A stretch of 64,000 bases of DNA from JACMNW01 sp963708425 (GTDB lineage Bacteria > Pseudomonadota > Alphaproteobacteria > Rhodobacterales > Rhodobacteraceae). The first letter of the stretch is position 1, and every line of letters starts with the position of its first letter. The DNA is taken from the NCBI GenBank assembly GCA_963708425.1, contig OY970206.1, forward strand, positions 744,001 through 808,000, given 5' to 3'. The notes under the pieces were generated by a model. It was not told the DNA's origin. It saw only the letters and a list, made by a program, of their open reading frames with translations, and did no database searches. Shown one piece after another: positions 16,998-26,279 of the stretch. The position numbers were made by a program, and so were the translations under genes.

Positions 16998-17906
16998 ATG
17001 ATTCTGAGCGTCGGAGAAGCCCTTATCGACATGCTGCCCCGCACCAGTACGCTGGGCGAGGCATCCTTTGCCCCTTATGCAGGCGGGGCGGTAATGAATA
17101 CGGCAATCGCTTTGGGGCGGCTCGGGTCGTCGTCGTCGTTTCTGACTGGGCTGTCATCCGATCTGATGGGTGATGTTTTGCGCGATACGCTGAAGGCATC
17201 GAACGTAAACCTCGATCACGCCGTGCGGTCAGACAGGCCGACAACGCTTGCCTTTGTCAAACTGACGAACGGCCACGCGAGTTACTTCTTTTATGATGAA
17301 AATACGGCCGGGAGGATGATGACGCCTGCCGACATGCCCGAGTTGCCCGATACTATCCGCGCTTATTTCACCGGGGGTATCTGGCTTGCGGTGGAACCCT
17401 GCGGCACGGCGCTGGAGGCGCTATTGACGCGCGAGGCGACCAAACGGGTGACGATGATCGACCCGAACGTGCGACCAGGTTTTGTGCGAGATCGCGCGGC
17501 CTATACCGCTCGGATTGACCGGATGATCGGGCTTTCGGACATTGTGAAGCTGTCGGACGAAGATGCGGAATGGCTGTATGGTAAGACCGATCCGCAGGCT
17601 TTGCTGGCAAAGGGCGCGAAGGTTGTGCTGATCACCGAAGGGGCGAAGGGTGCCACCGCCCACACGGCGCGGGGGCAGGTACAGGTCCCGGCCCCCAAGA
17701 TTACCGTGGCTGATACCGTTGGCGCGGGCGATACGTTCAATGCGGGTTTTCTGGCTTCGCTGGATCGGGCCGGGCTTCTGACCAAATCATCCGTTGCAGC
17801 ACTGTCAGATGATGCACTGCGCGATGCGCTGACGCTGGGGGCCCGGGCAGCCGCCATTACATGCTCACGGCCGGGGGCAAACCCGCCCTGGGCGCATGAA
17901 CTGTGA
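16998..17906 (+). CDS. PfkB-family sugar kinase, fructokinase-like
   Basis: Carbohydrate kinase of the ribokinase/PfkB family, 302 residues, most likely a fructokinase. Seen: MILSVGEALIDMLPR at the N-terminus, AGGAVMNTAIALGRLG (sugar-binding PfkB signature 1, about 27-42) and DTVGAGDTFNAGFLA (signature 2 with catalytic Asp, about 235-250), plus VVLITEGAKGA. GAAGGA precedes the ATG by seven bases; an upstream in-frame ATG lacks such a site. Its stop overlaps the GTG start of dtd, so the two are coupled. Substrate preference cannot be told from sequence alone. Confidence 0.88.
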   Translation: MILSVGEALIDMLPRTSTLGEASFAPYAGGAVMNTAIALGRLGSSSSFLTGLSSDLMGDVLRDTLKASNVNLDHAVRSDRPTTLAFVKLTNGHASYFFYDENTAGRMMTPADMPELPDTIRAYFTGGIWLAVEPCGTALEALLTREATKRVTMIDPNVRPGFVRDRAAYTARIDRMIGLSDIVKLSDEDAEWLYGKTDPQALLAKGAKVVLITEGAKGATAHTARGQVQVPAPKITVADTVGAGDTFNAGFLASLDRAGLLTKSSVAALSDDALRDALTLGARAAAITCSRPGANPPWAHEL

Positions 17907-18352
17907 GAGCACTGATCCAGCGGGTCAGCCAGGCATCGGTCAGTGTTGACGGGCAGGTTGTTGGCCAGATTGGCCATGGGCTGCTGATTTTGGTTTGTGC
18001 AATGGCGGATGACGGCGATGCGCAGGCGCAGGCTTTGGCCAGCAAGATCGCCAAGCTGCGGATATTCCGTGATGACGCAGGCAAGTTGAACCTGGCGGTT
18101 CGGGATGTTGGGGGAGCGGCGTTGATCGTCAGCCAATTCACCCTTGCCGCCGATCTGCGGGGCAATCGCCCGGGCTTTTCAACCGCCGCTGGCCCTGACG
18201 AGGGGCGCAGGCTTTATGAGCGATTTTCTGGAATGATCGCGGCAGAAGGTATCGTCATCGCAAACGGCGTTTTCGGTGCTGATATGGCCGTCAGCCTGAT
18301 CAACGATGGACCCGTGACGATCTGGATGGATACCGCCAGCCAAACCGCCTGA
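17903..18352 (+). CDS. dtd: D-aminoacyl-tRNA deacylase
   Basis: Removes D-amino acids (and glycine) wrongly attached to tRNA. Product 149 residues, normal for DTD1. Seen: MRALIQRVSQASVSVDG at the start, the catalytic SQFTLAADLRGNRPGF (about 75-90) and VSLINDGPVTIWMD near the C-terminus, where the Gly-Pro pair excludes L-aminoacyl esters. The start is GTG, overlapping the kinase stop (GTGA), typical of translational coupling. The reason for pairing with a sugar kinase is unclear. Confidence 0.95.
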   Translation: MRALIQRVSQASVSVDGQVVGQIGHGLLILVCAMADDGDAQAQALASKIAKLRIFRDDAGKLNLAVRDVGGAALIVSQFTLAADLRGNRPGFSTAAGPDEGRRLYERFSGMIAAEGIVIANGVFGADMAVSLINDGPVTIWMDTASQTA

Positions 18353-18405
18353 CCTGCAGCAGTTTGTGGAATCATTTCTGCGCCACAGGGTAAGCGGGCA
18401 AGGTG

Positions 18406-20301
18406 TCAGCTTGCCCATTCCCAAGGGTTGGTAAACGCGCCCAGCACCGCCGTGACCGAGTGATCATCTACCTGCCCCGATTTGTGCAGTTGCGCGACGA
18501 GACCGCGCTTTTTGTCTTCAACAACCCGCTGCACCTCGGCCGCAATTCCGGCTTCCGCCAGGGCAGCGTTATAGACACGGGTTATTGCTTTGCGGCGCAG
18601 ATCGGGTTTGAACACCTTGCCGACGGCGGTTTTTGGCAAATCGTCCAGCAGCTCGATATATTTCGGGATAGCGGCACGTTCCTGGATATGATCGTGAGCG
18701 TGAGCCATTAGAGCGTCTATGCTGACATCGGCCCCTTTGATCAATTCAACGTAGGCGCACGGCAGTTCACCAGCGTGGGCATCGGGTTGGCCTATTGCAC
18801 CGACGAAGGCCACCTGCGGGTGGCTGACCAAGGCCTCTTCGATAATCGCGGGGTCTATGTTGTGGCCACCCCGAATGATCAGATCCTTGGCGCGCCCAGT
18901 GATGAACAGATAGCCATCCGCATCAAGCCGCCCCAAATCGCCAGTGCGCAAGTAGCGATCCTCGACATAAAGGCCCTTGTTCTTGTCGGCCTCGGTATAG
19001 GTCGACCCAACGAACACGCCGGGGTTATGGACGCAGATTTCGCCCACTTCATCAACCGCGCAGTCTTTTCCAACATTGCCCGCCGCATCAAGATGCAAGA
19101 TACGCACGTCGCTATAGGGGGCAACCAGGCCCACCGAGCCGATTTTCTTTACGCCGTTGGGCGGCGAGCAGGACACGATACAGGTGCATTCCGTCAGGCC
19201 GTAACCTTCGATGACCTGAACGCCCGTTGCCTTTTCGAACCGGCTGTACAGCTCTTGCGGCAGTGCAGATGATCCCGAGAACGCCCCCCTGATCGACGAT
19301 ATATCGGCATTGATTGGCCGCTGCATCAGGGCTGCCAAAGCGGTTGGCACGGTGATGATCTGGGTGACACGCCAGCGTTCGATCAGCTTCCAGAAGTTAT
19401 CAAACACCCCATCACCACGATAACCGGCTGGGGTTGGGTAGACCACGTGAGCACCGCTCATGATCATCGACATCAGGACGGGATAGGCCGCAAGCACGTG
19501 GAACAGGGGCAATGGGCAGATCACCACATCACTTGGGGCGAAGATCAGCTCGCTTCCCGTCCAGCCGTTGTAAACCATGCCAGAGACGCGGTGTTGGGCC
19601 ACTTTCGGCATGCCGGTGGTGCCGCCGGTGTGAAAATAGGCGGCAACGCGGTCTGTTGTGATATCGGGGAAGGCCAGTTTGTCGGCGGGCTGGCGCGACA
19701 GTTCTGCGGTGAAGTCTTTGACGGTGGCGCTGTGCTGGACCGGGTTTTTCGGGCGCAGTAGGGGCACAATCCACGATTTCGGCGGCGCCAGATAGCGGTT
19801 AAGATCGATCTCTAGCACGGTTTTCACATTCGGCGCCTGACGCACCGCTTCGGCCACGCGCTGTGCCAGTTCGGTTTTGGGGAATGATCGCAGGGTGACC
19901 ACGACCTTTGCGTTCGTCTCTCGCAGGATCGATGCGATTTGCTCGGGGTCCAGCAAGGGGTTGATCGGATTGACAATTCCTGCAACCGCACCGCCAAGAA
20001 GGGTAATCACAGTTTCCATGCAATTGGGCATCACATAGGCCACGACGTCTTTTTCACCAATGCCAAGCGACCGGAACAGGTTGGCGGCTTGCGTGACGCG
20101 GCCATGCAATTGGGCCCAAGTCAGCGTTTCTGCACGGTCTTTCGGGCCCGAGGTAAGCTGAAAGGTGACGGCATTCCGAGTGCCATGCGAGGATTTGGTG
20201 CGGCTGACCAGCTGGTAGATGCTTTTGGGCACATCAAGCGTGGCCCAAGCCCCCTTCGCCTCGATCGCCACCACGCTTTCGCGCGATGTGAATGTAACCA
20301 T
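18406..20301 (-). CDS. Acyl-CoA synthetase (AMP-binding)
   Basis: Adenylate-forming acyl-CoA synthetase that activates a carboxylic acid via acyl-AMP. Product 631 residues. Seen in order: HTGGTTGMPKVAQHR (P-loop, about 240), LPLFHVLAAYPV, EGYGLTECT (A5), YLRTGDLGRLD (A7) and GRAKDLIIRGGHNIDP (A8 hinge), with the catalytic Lys in TAVGKVFKPDLRRKA (A10). GGAGGA lies before the chosen ATG; a start five codons earlier is less well placed. The last 60 residues extend beyond A10. Substrate is probably a medium or long-chain fatty acid, but cannot be fixed from sequence. Confidence 0.92.
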   Translation of the reverse strand: MVTFTSRESVVAIEAKGAWATLDVPKSIYQLVSRTKSSHGTRNAVTFQLTSGPKDRAETLTWAQLHGRVTQAANLFRSLGIGEKDVVAYVMPNCMETVITLLGGAVAGIVNPINPLLDPEQIASILRETNAKVVVTLRSFPKTELAQRVAEAVRQAPNVKTVLEIDLNRYLAPPKSWIVPLLRPKNPVQHSATVKDFTAELSRQPADKLAFPDITTDRVAAYFHTGGTTGMPKVAQHRVSGMVYNGWTGSELIFAPSDVVICPLPLFHVLAAYPVLMSMIMSGAHVVYPTPAGYRGDGVFDNFWKLIERWRVTQIITVPTALAALMQRPINADISSIRGAFSGSSALPQELYSRFEKATGVQVIEGYGLTECTCIVSCSPPNGVKKIGSVGLVAPYSDVRILHLDAAGNVGKDCAVDEVGEICVHNPGVFVGSTYTEADKNKGLYVEDRYLRTGDLGRLDADGYLFITGRAKDLIIRGGHNIDPAIIEEALVSHPQVAFVGAIGQPDAHAGELPCAYVELIKGADVSIDALMAHAHDHIQERAAIPKYIELLDDLPKTAVGKVFKPDLRRKAITRVYNAALAEAGIAAEVQRVVEDKKRGLVAQLHKSGQVDDHSVTAVLGAFTNPWEWAS

Positions 20302-20474
20302 TGTCGTCCTCCCCAAAATCCGCCGTTATCGCCCGGCAGTATCTGCTTTTGCGTCAGGATGGAGCGGATTGGCATTTGAGACAAGCACCACGTTTCGACG
20401 CGACGTCACGTCAGCGGATTTTGCGGTAAATCCGAGCAAGGGGGAAAATTTGAAAAATTTCCCCCGCGGTCGCG

Positions 20475-22253
20475 CTAAATCTGACCATCGGTGAATTGTA
20501 GCCGGGCGAGCCGCGCATAAAGCCCACCATCTGCGACAAGTGCGTCATGCGTGCCGGTGGCGACAATCTGGCCTTGATCGAAGACAAAGATTCGATCAGC
20601 GCGTTTTACCGTGGCAAGCCGGTGCGCAACAACCAAGGTTGTGCGCCCCTTGGACAGCGCCTCGACTGCCGCCTGCACATCGCGTTCGCTTTCGGCGTCT
20701 AGCGCGCTGGTCGCCTCGTCCAGCAACAACACCGCGGCATCGCGCAGGATTGCGCGCGCGATGGCGACGCGCTGTTTTTGGCCGCCAGACAGCATGACAC
20801 CGCGTTCGCCAAGCCAAGTATCGTAGCCCTCGGGCAAGGCGGCAAGGAAGGTGTGGGCCGATGCGGCAACTGCTGCGGCCTCGACCTCGGCATCGGTGGC
20901 GTCGGGGCGGCCGAAGCGGATGTTTTCGCGGGCTGACGCGGCGAAGATTACCGGGTCTTGCGGCACCATGGCGATGGCGCGCCTGAAGTCGTTGCGCGCC
21001 ATTTCGCGCAGATCAATGCCGTCCAGCCGGATAGTGCCGGACTGGGGGTCATAGAACCGCATCAGAAGTTGCAGGATCGTGGTTTTTCCAGCCCCGGAAG
21101 GCCCGACGAGCGCCACCGTTTCGCCGGGAATCACCGTCAAGCTGACGCCATCCAAAGCCGATACCGTCGGTCTAGTCGGGTAATTGAAACGCACATTTTC
21201 AAAGTCGATGGCACCCTTAACTGGCCGGGGCAGGGCTTTTGGGGCAGATGGATCGAGCACGTTGTCCGTGGTGCCCAGCAGTTCCACCAGCCGCTCGGTC
21301 GCCCCTGCCGCGCGTTGAAGTTCGCCCCAGATTTCTGACAAGGCACCGACGGAACCGGCGACCATCACTGCATAGATCAGGAATTGCACAAGTTCACCGG
21401 GGGTCATGCTGCCAGCGCCAACGTCGCGCGCACCTATCCACAGCACGCCGACAATCCCGCTGAAGGTCAGGAAAATCACGATCATCGTCAGAAACGCCCG
21501 CGTCTTTATGCGCGCGCGGGCAGATTGATAGGCTTTTTCAGTGACCTCGGCAAAAGCGGCCTTGGTGCGCGCCTCGTGGGTAAAGGCCTGCACGGTTTGC
21601 ACCGATGACAGGGCTTCGGACGCAGAGCCGGAGGAGTTGGCAATCCAATCCTGATTTTCACGCGACAATTGGCGCAGTCGTCGCCCGAGTAGAACGATCG
21701 GCACAACAACGGTCGGCACGATCAGCAGAACCAAGCCCGTCAGTTTGGCCGACGTCAGCATCAGCAGCACTAGGCCACCAAGCAAAATCAATATGTTGCG
21801 CAGTGCAATGGAAACAGATGACCCGATCACCGACAAGATTAGCGTAGTATCGGTGGTGAGCCGGCTGAGCACCTCGCCCGTCAGGATGCGTTCAAAGAAC
21901 GCAGGGCTCATCGCCATCACACGGTCGAACAAAGCGCGGCGGATGTCGGACACAACACGTTCGCCCAATCGGGTGACAAGGTAGTAGCGCAGGCCGGTGC
22001 CGACTGCCAAAAGAGCCGCAATGCCGAGAGCTGCGGCAAAATATTGATCAAGCAAGCTGTTGTCGCCGGAGTTAAAACCGTCAACCACGCGGCGCACCGC
22101 CAGCGGGAGAACGAGGCTGACGGTTGCTGTCAGGATCAGAGCGGCAATCGCCAGTCCGGTAAGCCTGCGGTATGGCTCTAGAAAAGGCAGCAACCCCCGC
22201 AGCGCCCCTACCTGTTTCGACGCTGCCCGCTGGCCGCCGTTTTCCTTGGCCAT
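20475..22253 (-). CDS. ABC transporter, fused permease/ATPase (exporter type)
   Basis: Half-size ABC exporter of 592 residues working as a homodimer, MsbA/multidrug class. Six transmembrane helices in residues 20-320 (LTGLAIAALILTATVSLVL; ILILLGGLVLLML), then the nucleotide-binding domain: Walker A GPSGAGKTT, Q-loop MVPQDPVIF, signature MLSGGQKQRVAIARAI, Walker B VLLLDEATSALD and H-loop VVAHRL. All catalytic residues are present. Substrate (lipid, drug or peptide) is not deducible. It is 170 bp from the acyl-CoA synthetase gene on the same strand and diverges from the hydrolase operon. Confidence 0.92.
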   Translation of the reverse strand: MAKENGGQRAASKQVGALRGLLPFLEPYRRLTGLAIAALILTATVSLVLPLAVRRVVDGFNSGDNSLLDQYFAAALGIAALLAVGTGLRYYLVTRLGERVVSDIRRALFDRVMAMSPAFFERILTGEVLSRLTTDTTLILSVIGSSVSIALRNILILLGGLVLLMLTSAKLTGLVLLIVPTVVVPIVLLGRRLRQLSRENQDWIANSSGSASEALSSVQTVQAFTHEARTKAAFAEVTEKAYQSARARIKTRAFLTMIVIFLTFSGIVGVLWIGARDVGAGSMTPGELVQFLIYAVMVAGSVGALSEIWGELQRAAGATERLVELLGTTDNVLDPSAPKALPRPVKGAIDFENVRFNYPTRPTVSALDGVSLTVIPGETVALVGPSGAGKTTILQLLMRFYDPQSGTIRLDGIDLREMARNDFRRAIAMVPQDPVIFAASARENIRFGRPDATDAEVEAAAVAASAHTFLAALPEGYDTWLGERGVMLSGGQKQRVAIARAILRDAAVLLLDEATSALDAESERDVQAAVEALSKGRTTLVVAHRLATVKRADRIFVFDQGQIVATGTHDALVADGGLYARLARLQFTDGQI

Positions 22254-22378
22254 ATCATCCGCCTTTGGTTTCGGTTTGCGGTTTAGGCGCAGACGCCTGC
22301 ACCTTCAAGCTGTAGCGTTGCCGCTCCCCCTTTCGCCGCGCATATGCCTGTGCCAGTTTGCGCGTGGAGGGGTATTCC

Positions 22379-23203
22379 ATGACGCAGTTTTTCACCACCA
22401 GCGACGGCGCGCGATTGGCCTATGACGATGCAGGCGCGGGGGTGCCGTTGCTATGCCTTGCAGGGTTGACGCGCAGCATGACGGATTTCGATTATCTTGC
22501 GCCGCACATTCCTGACTGCCGAATGATCCGGATGGATTATCGCGGTCGCGGTGCGTCGGATTGGACTGGTGCGGGCAGCTATACCGTGCCGCAAGAGGCC
22601 AAAGATGCCTTGGCACTGATGGATCATTTGGGGATCGACCGCTTTGCCGTGCTTGGCACGTCACGTGGTGGTTTGATCGGGATGCTGCTGGCGGTGTTCG
22701 CAAAACCACGTCTGATGGGTCTGTGCCTGAACGACGTGGGGCCGGTGATTGATGCGGCAGGTCTGGACCGCATTTTTGCTTATGTGGGGCGCAATCCCGC
22801 CGTGCGCAGTCATGCGGCCTTGGCCGAAGCCTATGCAAAATCACTGCCCGGCTTTAGCAATGTGTCCACCAGTCGCTGGTTGGAAGAAGCGCAGAAACAC
22901 GCTGTTGCCACGCCAGATGGCCTGAAAATTACCTATGATCCGGCCCTGCGCGACGCGTTCTTGAAGGCGTTCGAGGGCCCGTCTAGCGATCTTTGGCCGC
23001 TGTTTGATGCATTGTCGGGTGTGCCTATTGCGCTGATCCGGGGGGCAAATTCCGATCTGTTGTCTGTTGCCACCGCAGATGAAATGCACCGCCGTCGGCC
23101 TGACATGATCTATGCATCGGTACCAGACCGCGCGCATATTCCGTTTCTGGATGAGGCAGAAAGCCTGACCGCTATCCACGCCTTTTTGAAAGCATTGCAA
23201 TGA
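22379..23203 (+). CDS. Alpha/beta hydrolase
   Basis: Serine hydrolase of the alpha/beta fold, 274 residues, substrate unknown. The nucleophile elbow is GTSRGG (about residues 97-102), the oxyanion region LCLAGLTRSMTDFD, and the catalytic His lies in VPDRAHIPFLDEAES. It begins MTQFFTTSDGARLAYDDAG, like esterases and dehalogenase relatives. GTGGAGGGG precedes the ATG. It heads a tightly packed set: its stop overlaps the next start by four bases (ATGA). Confidence 0.88.
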   Translation: MTQFFTTSDGARLAYDDAGAGVPLLCLAGLTRSMTDFDYLAPHIPDCRMIRMDYRGRGASDWTGAGSYTVPQEAKDALALMDHLGIDRFAVLGTSRGGLIGMLLAVFAKPRLMGLCLNDVGPVIDAAGLDRIFAYVGRNPAVRSHAALAEAYAKSLPGFSNVSTSRWLEEAQKHAVATPDGLKITYDPALRDAFLKAFEGPSSDLWPLFDALSGVPIALIRGANSDLLSVATADEMHRRRPDMIYASVPDRAHIPFLDEAESLTAIHAFLKALQ

Positions 23204-24174
23204 CCGACATCGCCATGATCGAGGCCGCAGCCGCGCGGCTTGCCGGGCGAGCGCGGCTGACACCAATGCTGTCGTCACCGTTTCTGGATGACATCGCGGG
23301 TCGGCGGGTTTTGGTGAAGGCGGAATGCCTGCAACATACCGGGTCATTCAAGTTTCGGGGCGGCTGGTCTGCTGTTTCCGCCCTGCCGCCAGACCAGCGC
23401 GCGCGGGGGGTGATCGCGTTTTCGTCGGGCAATCATGCGCAAGGCGTGGCGCTGGCGGCAAAGCTGCATAACGTGACCGCTGTTATCATTATGCCCGCCG
23501 ATGCGCCGCGCGTGAAGATCGACAATACGCGCGCCTTAGGGGCCGAAGTGGTGCTGTATGACCGCGCCAATGATGATCGGGATGCTTTAGGGGCCAAGCT
23601 TTCGGCGTCGCGCGGCTTGGCGCTGATCAGACCCTATGACGAGCCGCAGGTGATTGCCGGTCAGGGCACGACGGGGCTGGAGATTGCCGCTCAGGCCGCT
23701 GCCGAGGGCGTGGCTGATGCCGACGTGCTGGTCTGTTGTGGCGGCGGTGGGCTGACCTCTGGCATCGCACTGGCGCTGGAGGCGAAAGCGCCCGGCTTGC
23801 GCGCGCGGCCCTGCGAACCAAGTGGGTTCGATGACGTGACTCGCAGCCTAGCGGCGGGCGCGGTTCGGCGTAATGCCGCTCTATCAGGGTCAGTTTGTGA
23901 TGCGATCATCACGCCACAACCGGGCGAGATTACCTTTCCAATTCTGCGCCGTCTTTGCGGGCCCGGCCTTGTGGTAACGGACGCCGAAGCGATGCAAGCT
24001 GTTGCTTTGGCGTTTGCGCGGTTGAAGATTGTGCTGGAACCCGGCGGTGCAGTGGCGCTTGCCGCGGCGCTGTATTGCCGGGATCAGATCGAGGGGGACG
24101 CGGTTATTGTCGTGGCCACTGGCGGCAATGTCGATGCCGAGATGTTCGCCCGATGCCTTGCGATCGGTGTGTGA
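23200..24174 (+). CDS. Threonine/serine dehydratase, PLP-dependent
   Basis: Fold-type II PLP enzyme of 324 residues, of the catabolic threonine dehydratase / serine racemase group; deaminates Thr or Ser to a 2-oxo acid. Catalytic Lys is in TGSFKFRGGW (about 47-56), the substrate loop SSGNHAQGVALAA is present, and the phosphate-binding CCGGGGLTSGIAL (about 173-185) is intact. It lacks the C-terminal ACT-like regulatory domain of biosynthetic IlvA, so a catabolic role is likely. Start overlaps the hydrolase gene; the next gene begins one base after its stop. Confidence 0.9.
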   Translation: MTDIAMIEAAAARLAGRARLTPMLSSPFLDDIAGRRVLVKAECLQHTGSFKFRGGWSAVSALPPDQRARGVIAFSSGNHAQGVALAAKLHNVTAVIIMPADAPRVKIDNTRALGAEVVLYDRANDDRDALGAKLSASRGLALIRPYDEPQVIAGQGTTGLEIAAQAAAEGVADADVLVCCGGGGLTSGIALALEAKAPGLRARPCEPSGFDDVTRSLAAGAVRRNAALSGSVCDAIITPQPGEITFPILRRLCGPGLVVTDAEAMQAVALAFARLKIVLEPGGAVALAAALYCRDQIEGDAVIVVATGGNVDAEMFARCLAIGV

Positions 24175-24175
24175 C

Positions 24176-24964
24176 ATGCCGCTGGCCTACCTTCCTGATC
24201 TGCGGTTGAACTACCGCCTTGATGGCCCAAAGGATGGCCCCGTGCTTGTGCTGACCCATGCGTTGTCGACCGAGCTTTCGATTTGGGACGCGGTTATTCC
24301 GCTGTTGCCGCCTAGCCTGCGCATCTTGCGGTATGATCATCGCGGGCATGGTGGATCTGACGTACCCGCAGCGCCCTACAGCATGGGGGCTTTGGTGCGC
24401 GATGCCGAACGATTGTTGGACCATCTGGCGATCCGCGATTGTGTCTTTCTGGGTTTGTCGATGGGTGGGCTTGTCGCCCAAGGTCTGGCGATCAAACGCC
24501 TTGATCTGGTCCGTGCGCTGATCCTGTCAAACACGGCCGCCAAGATCGGCCATCCGGCATATTGGCAATTAGGCATGGCTGCTGTTCGGGCGGGTGGTAT
24601 GGCCGCGATCGTTGAGCCCGCGACTGAGGCGATGTTCGCGCGGGCCTATCGCGCAACGGCGGGCATTTTGCCATGGCGGGACATGATGTTGAACACCCCG
24701 GTTGAAGGTTATTTTGGCTGTGCTGCCGCGATCAATGGCACCGATTTCTACACGCCGACCGCCGGTTTGCGGTTACCCACGCTCGCCATTGCTGGGTCCG
24801 AGGACGGCGTTACACCGCCGGATTTGGTGCGCGAAACCGCCGACCTGATCCCCGGAAGCCGCCTTGAATTGATCCGAGGTGGCGGGCATCTGCCTTTTGC
24901 CGAACGGCCACAGGCTTATGCCGACGTCCTTAGTGCATTCCTGAAGGAAATCGGCCATGTCTGA
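24176..24964 (+). CDS. PcaD-like alpha/beta hydrolase (3-oxoadipate enol-lactonase type)
   Basis: Alpha/beta hydrolase of 262 residues, the size of PcaD, which opens 3-oxoadipate enol-lactone in the protocatechuate branch. The nucleophile elbow is LGLSMGGLVAQ (about 93-103), the oxyanion part THALSTELSIWD, DHRGHGGSD matches the family, and the catalytic His is in GGGHLPFAERP. The ATG directly follows the dehydratase stop (TGACATG). No other pca genes are near, so the annotation as a lactonase is by similarity only; a general esterase is possible. Confidence 0.82.
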   Translation: MPLAYLPDLRLNYRLDGPKDGPVLVLTHALSTELSIWDAVIPLLPPSLRILRYDHRGHGGSDVPAAPYSMGALVRDAERLLDHLAIRDCVFLGLSMGGLVAQGLAIKRLDLVRALILSNTAAKIGHPAYWQLGMAAVRAGGMAAIVEPATEAMFARAYRATAGILPWRDMMLNTPVEGYFGCAAAINGTDFYTPTAGLRLPTLAIAGSEDGVTPPDLVRETADLIPGSRLELIRGGGHLPFAERPQAYADVLSAFLKEIGHV

Positions 24965-26216
24965 CGCACCCTTTCCTGATGGCAAATCCGCGCAGGCCAA
25001 TCCGCCTGCCCCTCGTCTTGCGCTTGCGTTCATCTTGTTCACGGTGTCATTGGATGCCATCGGTATTGGCCTGATTTTCCCGGTGATGCCCGATCTACTG
25101 GAACAGGTCACCGGTGGCACTTTGGCCAGTGCGGCCCTTTGGGGTGGGGTTCTATCGACGTCCTTTGCCATCATGCAGTTCATATTTGGCCCTGTGGTCG
25201 GCGGCCTGTCAGATCGCTATGGCCGCCGCCCGGTTCTGCTGATTTCGCTGGCTATCATGGCGGTCGATTACATCGTGTTGGCCACTGCGCCGACAATCTG
25301 GCTGTTGCTGATCGCCCGCATCGTGGCGGGTATTGCTGCGGCCACCTATTCCACTGCCACCGCATTTATCGCCGATATCACGGCCCCCGAGGAACGTGGC
25401 CGTCGGTTTGGCCTGATCGGGGCGTGTTTCGGCGTGGGCTTTGTGCTTGGGCCGTTGATTGGCGGGTTGCTGTCTACCATCGATCTGCGTGCGCCGTTCT
25501 ATGCCGCTGCAGCGCTGGCTGGTGCGAACCTGATCTTTGGCTATTTCATCTTGCCCGAAACGGTGACCGATGCCACCAGACGCCCATTCGGGCTTGCCCG
25601 CGCGAACCCGCTGGGCGCACTGCGCGCCGTCAGCCGCTTGCCCGGTCTGAAACGCCCGCTGATCTGCTTTCTGGTGCTTGGCATTGCGATGAACGTCTAT
25701 CCGGCGATCTGGGCATACTACGGCCAAGCGAGGTTCGAATGGGACAGCCGGATGGTCGGCATTTCGCTGGCGGTTTACGGCGTGTCGTTCGCCTTAGGTC
25801 AGGCCCTGCTGGTTGGCCCGTTGATCCGTCGTTTTGGCGAACACCGCGCCGCGCATTACGGCATGTGGATTGATTTCAGCACGCTTGCCGCGCTTGGCCT
25901 CGTGACCTCTGGCCCGATCGCCCTGATGATCACGCCATTGACAGCTCTTGGCGGGGTGGTGACGCCTGCGTTGCAATCCATTCTATCGCGGTCTGCGCCT
26001 GCCAATGCGCAGGGCGAGTTGCAAGGGGTGCTGGCCAGCCTGAACGCGGTCGCCATGATTACCTCGCCGTTGATCATGACGGCCACGTTTTCTGCGTTCA
26101 CTGGGCCAGCAGCCCCAGTGTATTCTCCTGGTGCTCCGTTCCTTTTGGCTTCGGCGATGATGGTCGTTTGCGTCATCCTGCATGTCGGCGGTCCGCGCGA
26201 AGCAGCAACGGACTAA
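24957..26216 (+). CDS. MFS efflux transporter, TetA-like
   Basis: Major facilitator of 419 residues with 12 predicted transmembrane helices, DHA1/TetA type. The first helix carries SLDAIGIGLIFPVMPDLL, the mark of class TetA exporters; the loop between helices 2 and 3 has GGLSDRYGRRPVLL (motif A), and motif C follows in GPLIGGLLS. Drug or metabolite export is expected; tetracycline as the real substrate is not implied. Its start overlaps the PcaD-like gene by eight bases, so it belongs to the same four-gene operon and may export a product of these enzymes. Confidence 0.88.
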   Translation: MSDAPFPDGKSAQANPPAPRLALAFILFTVSLDAIGIGLIFPVMPDLLEQVTGGTLASAALWGGVLSTSFAIMQFIFGPVVGGLSDRYGRRPVLLISLAIMAVDYIVLATAPTIWLLLIARIVAGIAAATYSTATAFIADITAPEERGRRFGLIGACFGVGFVLGPLIGGLLSTIDLRAPFYAAAALAGANLIFGYFILPETVTDATRRPFGLARANPLGALRAVSRLPGLKRPLICFLVLGIAMNVYPAIWAYYGQARFEWDSRMVGISLAVYGVSFALGQALLVGPLIRRFGEHRAAHYGMWIDFSTLAALGLVTSGPIALMITPLTALGGVVTPALQSILSRSAPANAQGELQGVLASLNAVAMITSPLIMTATFSAFTGPAAPVYSPGAPFLLASAMMVVCVILHVGGPREAATD

Positions 26217-26279
26217 TCCTACCAATTCGTCTTGGCATAGGTATTCTACAGGGTACTCCCAGAATGAAAGCTTTCAATC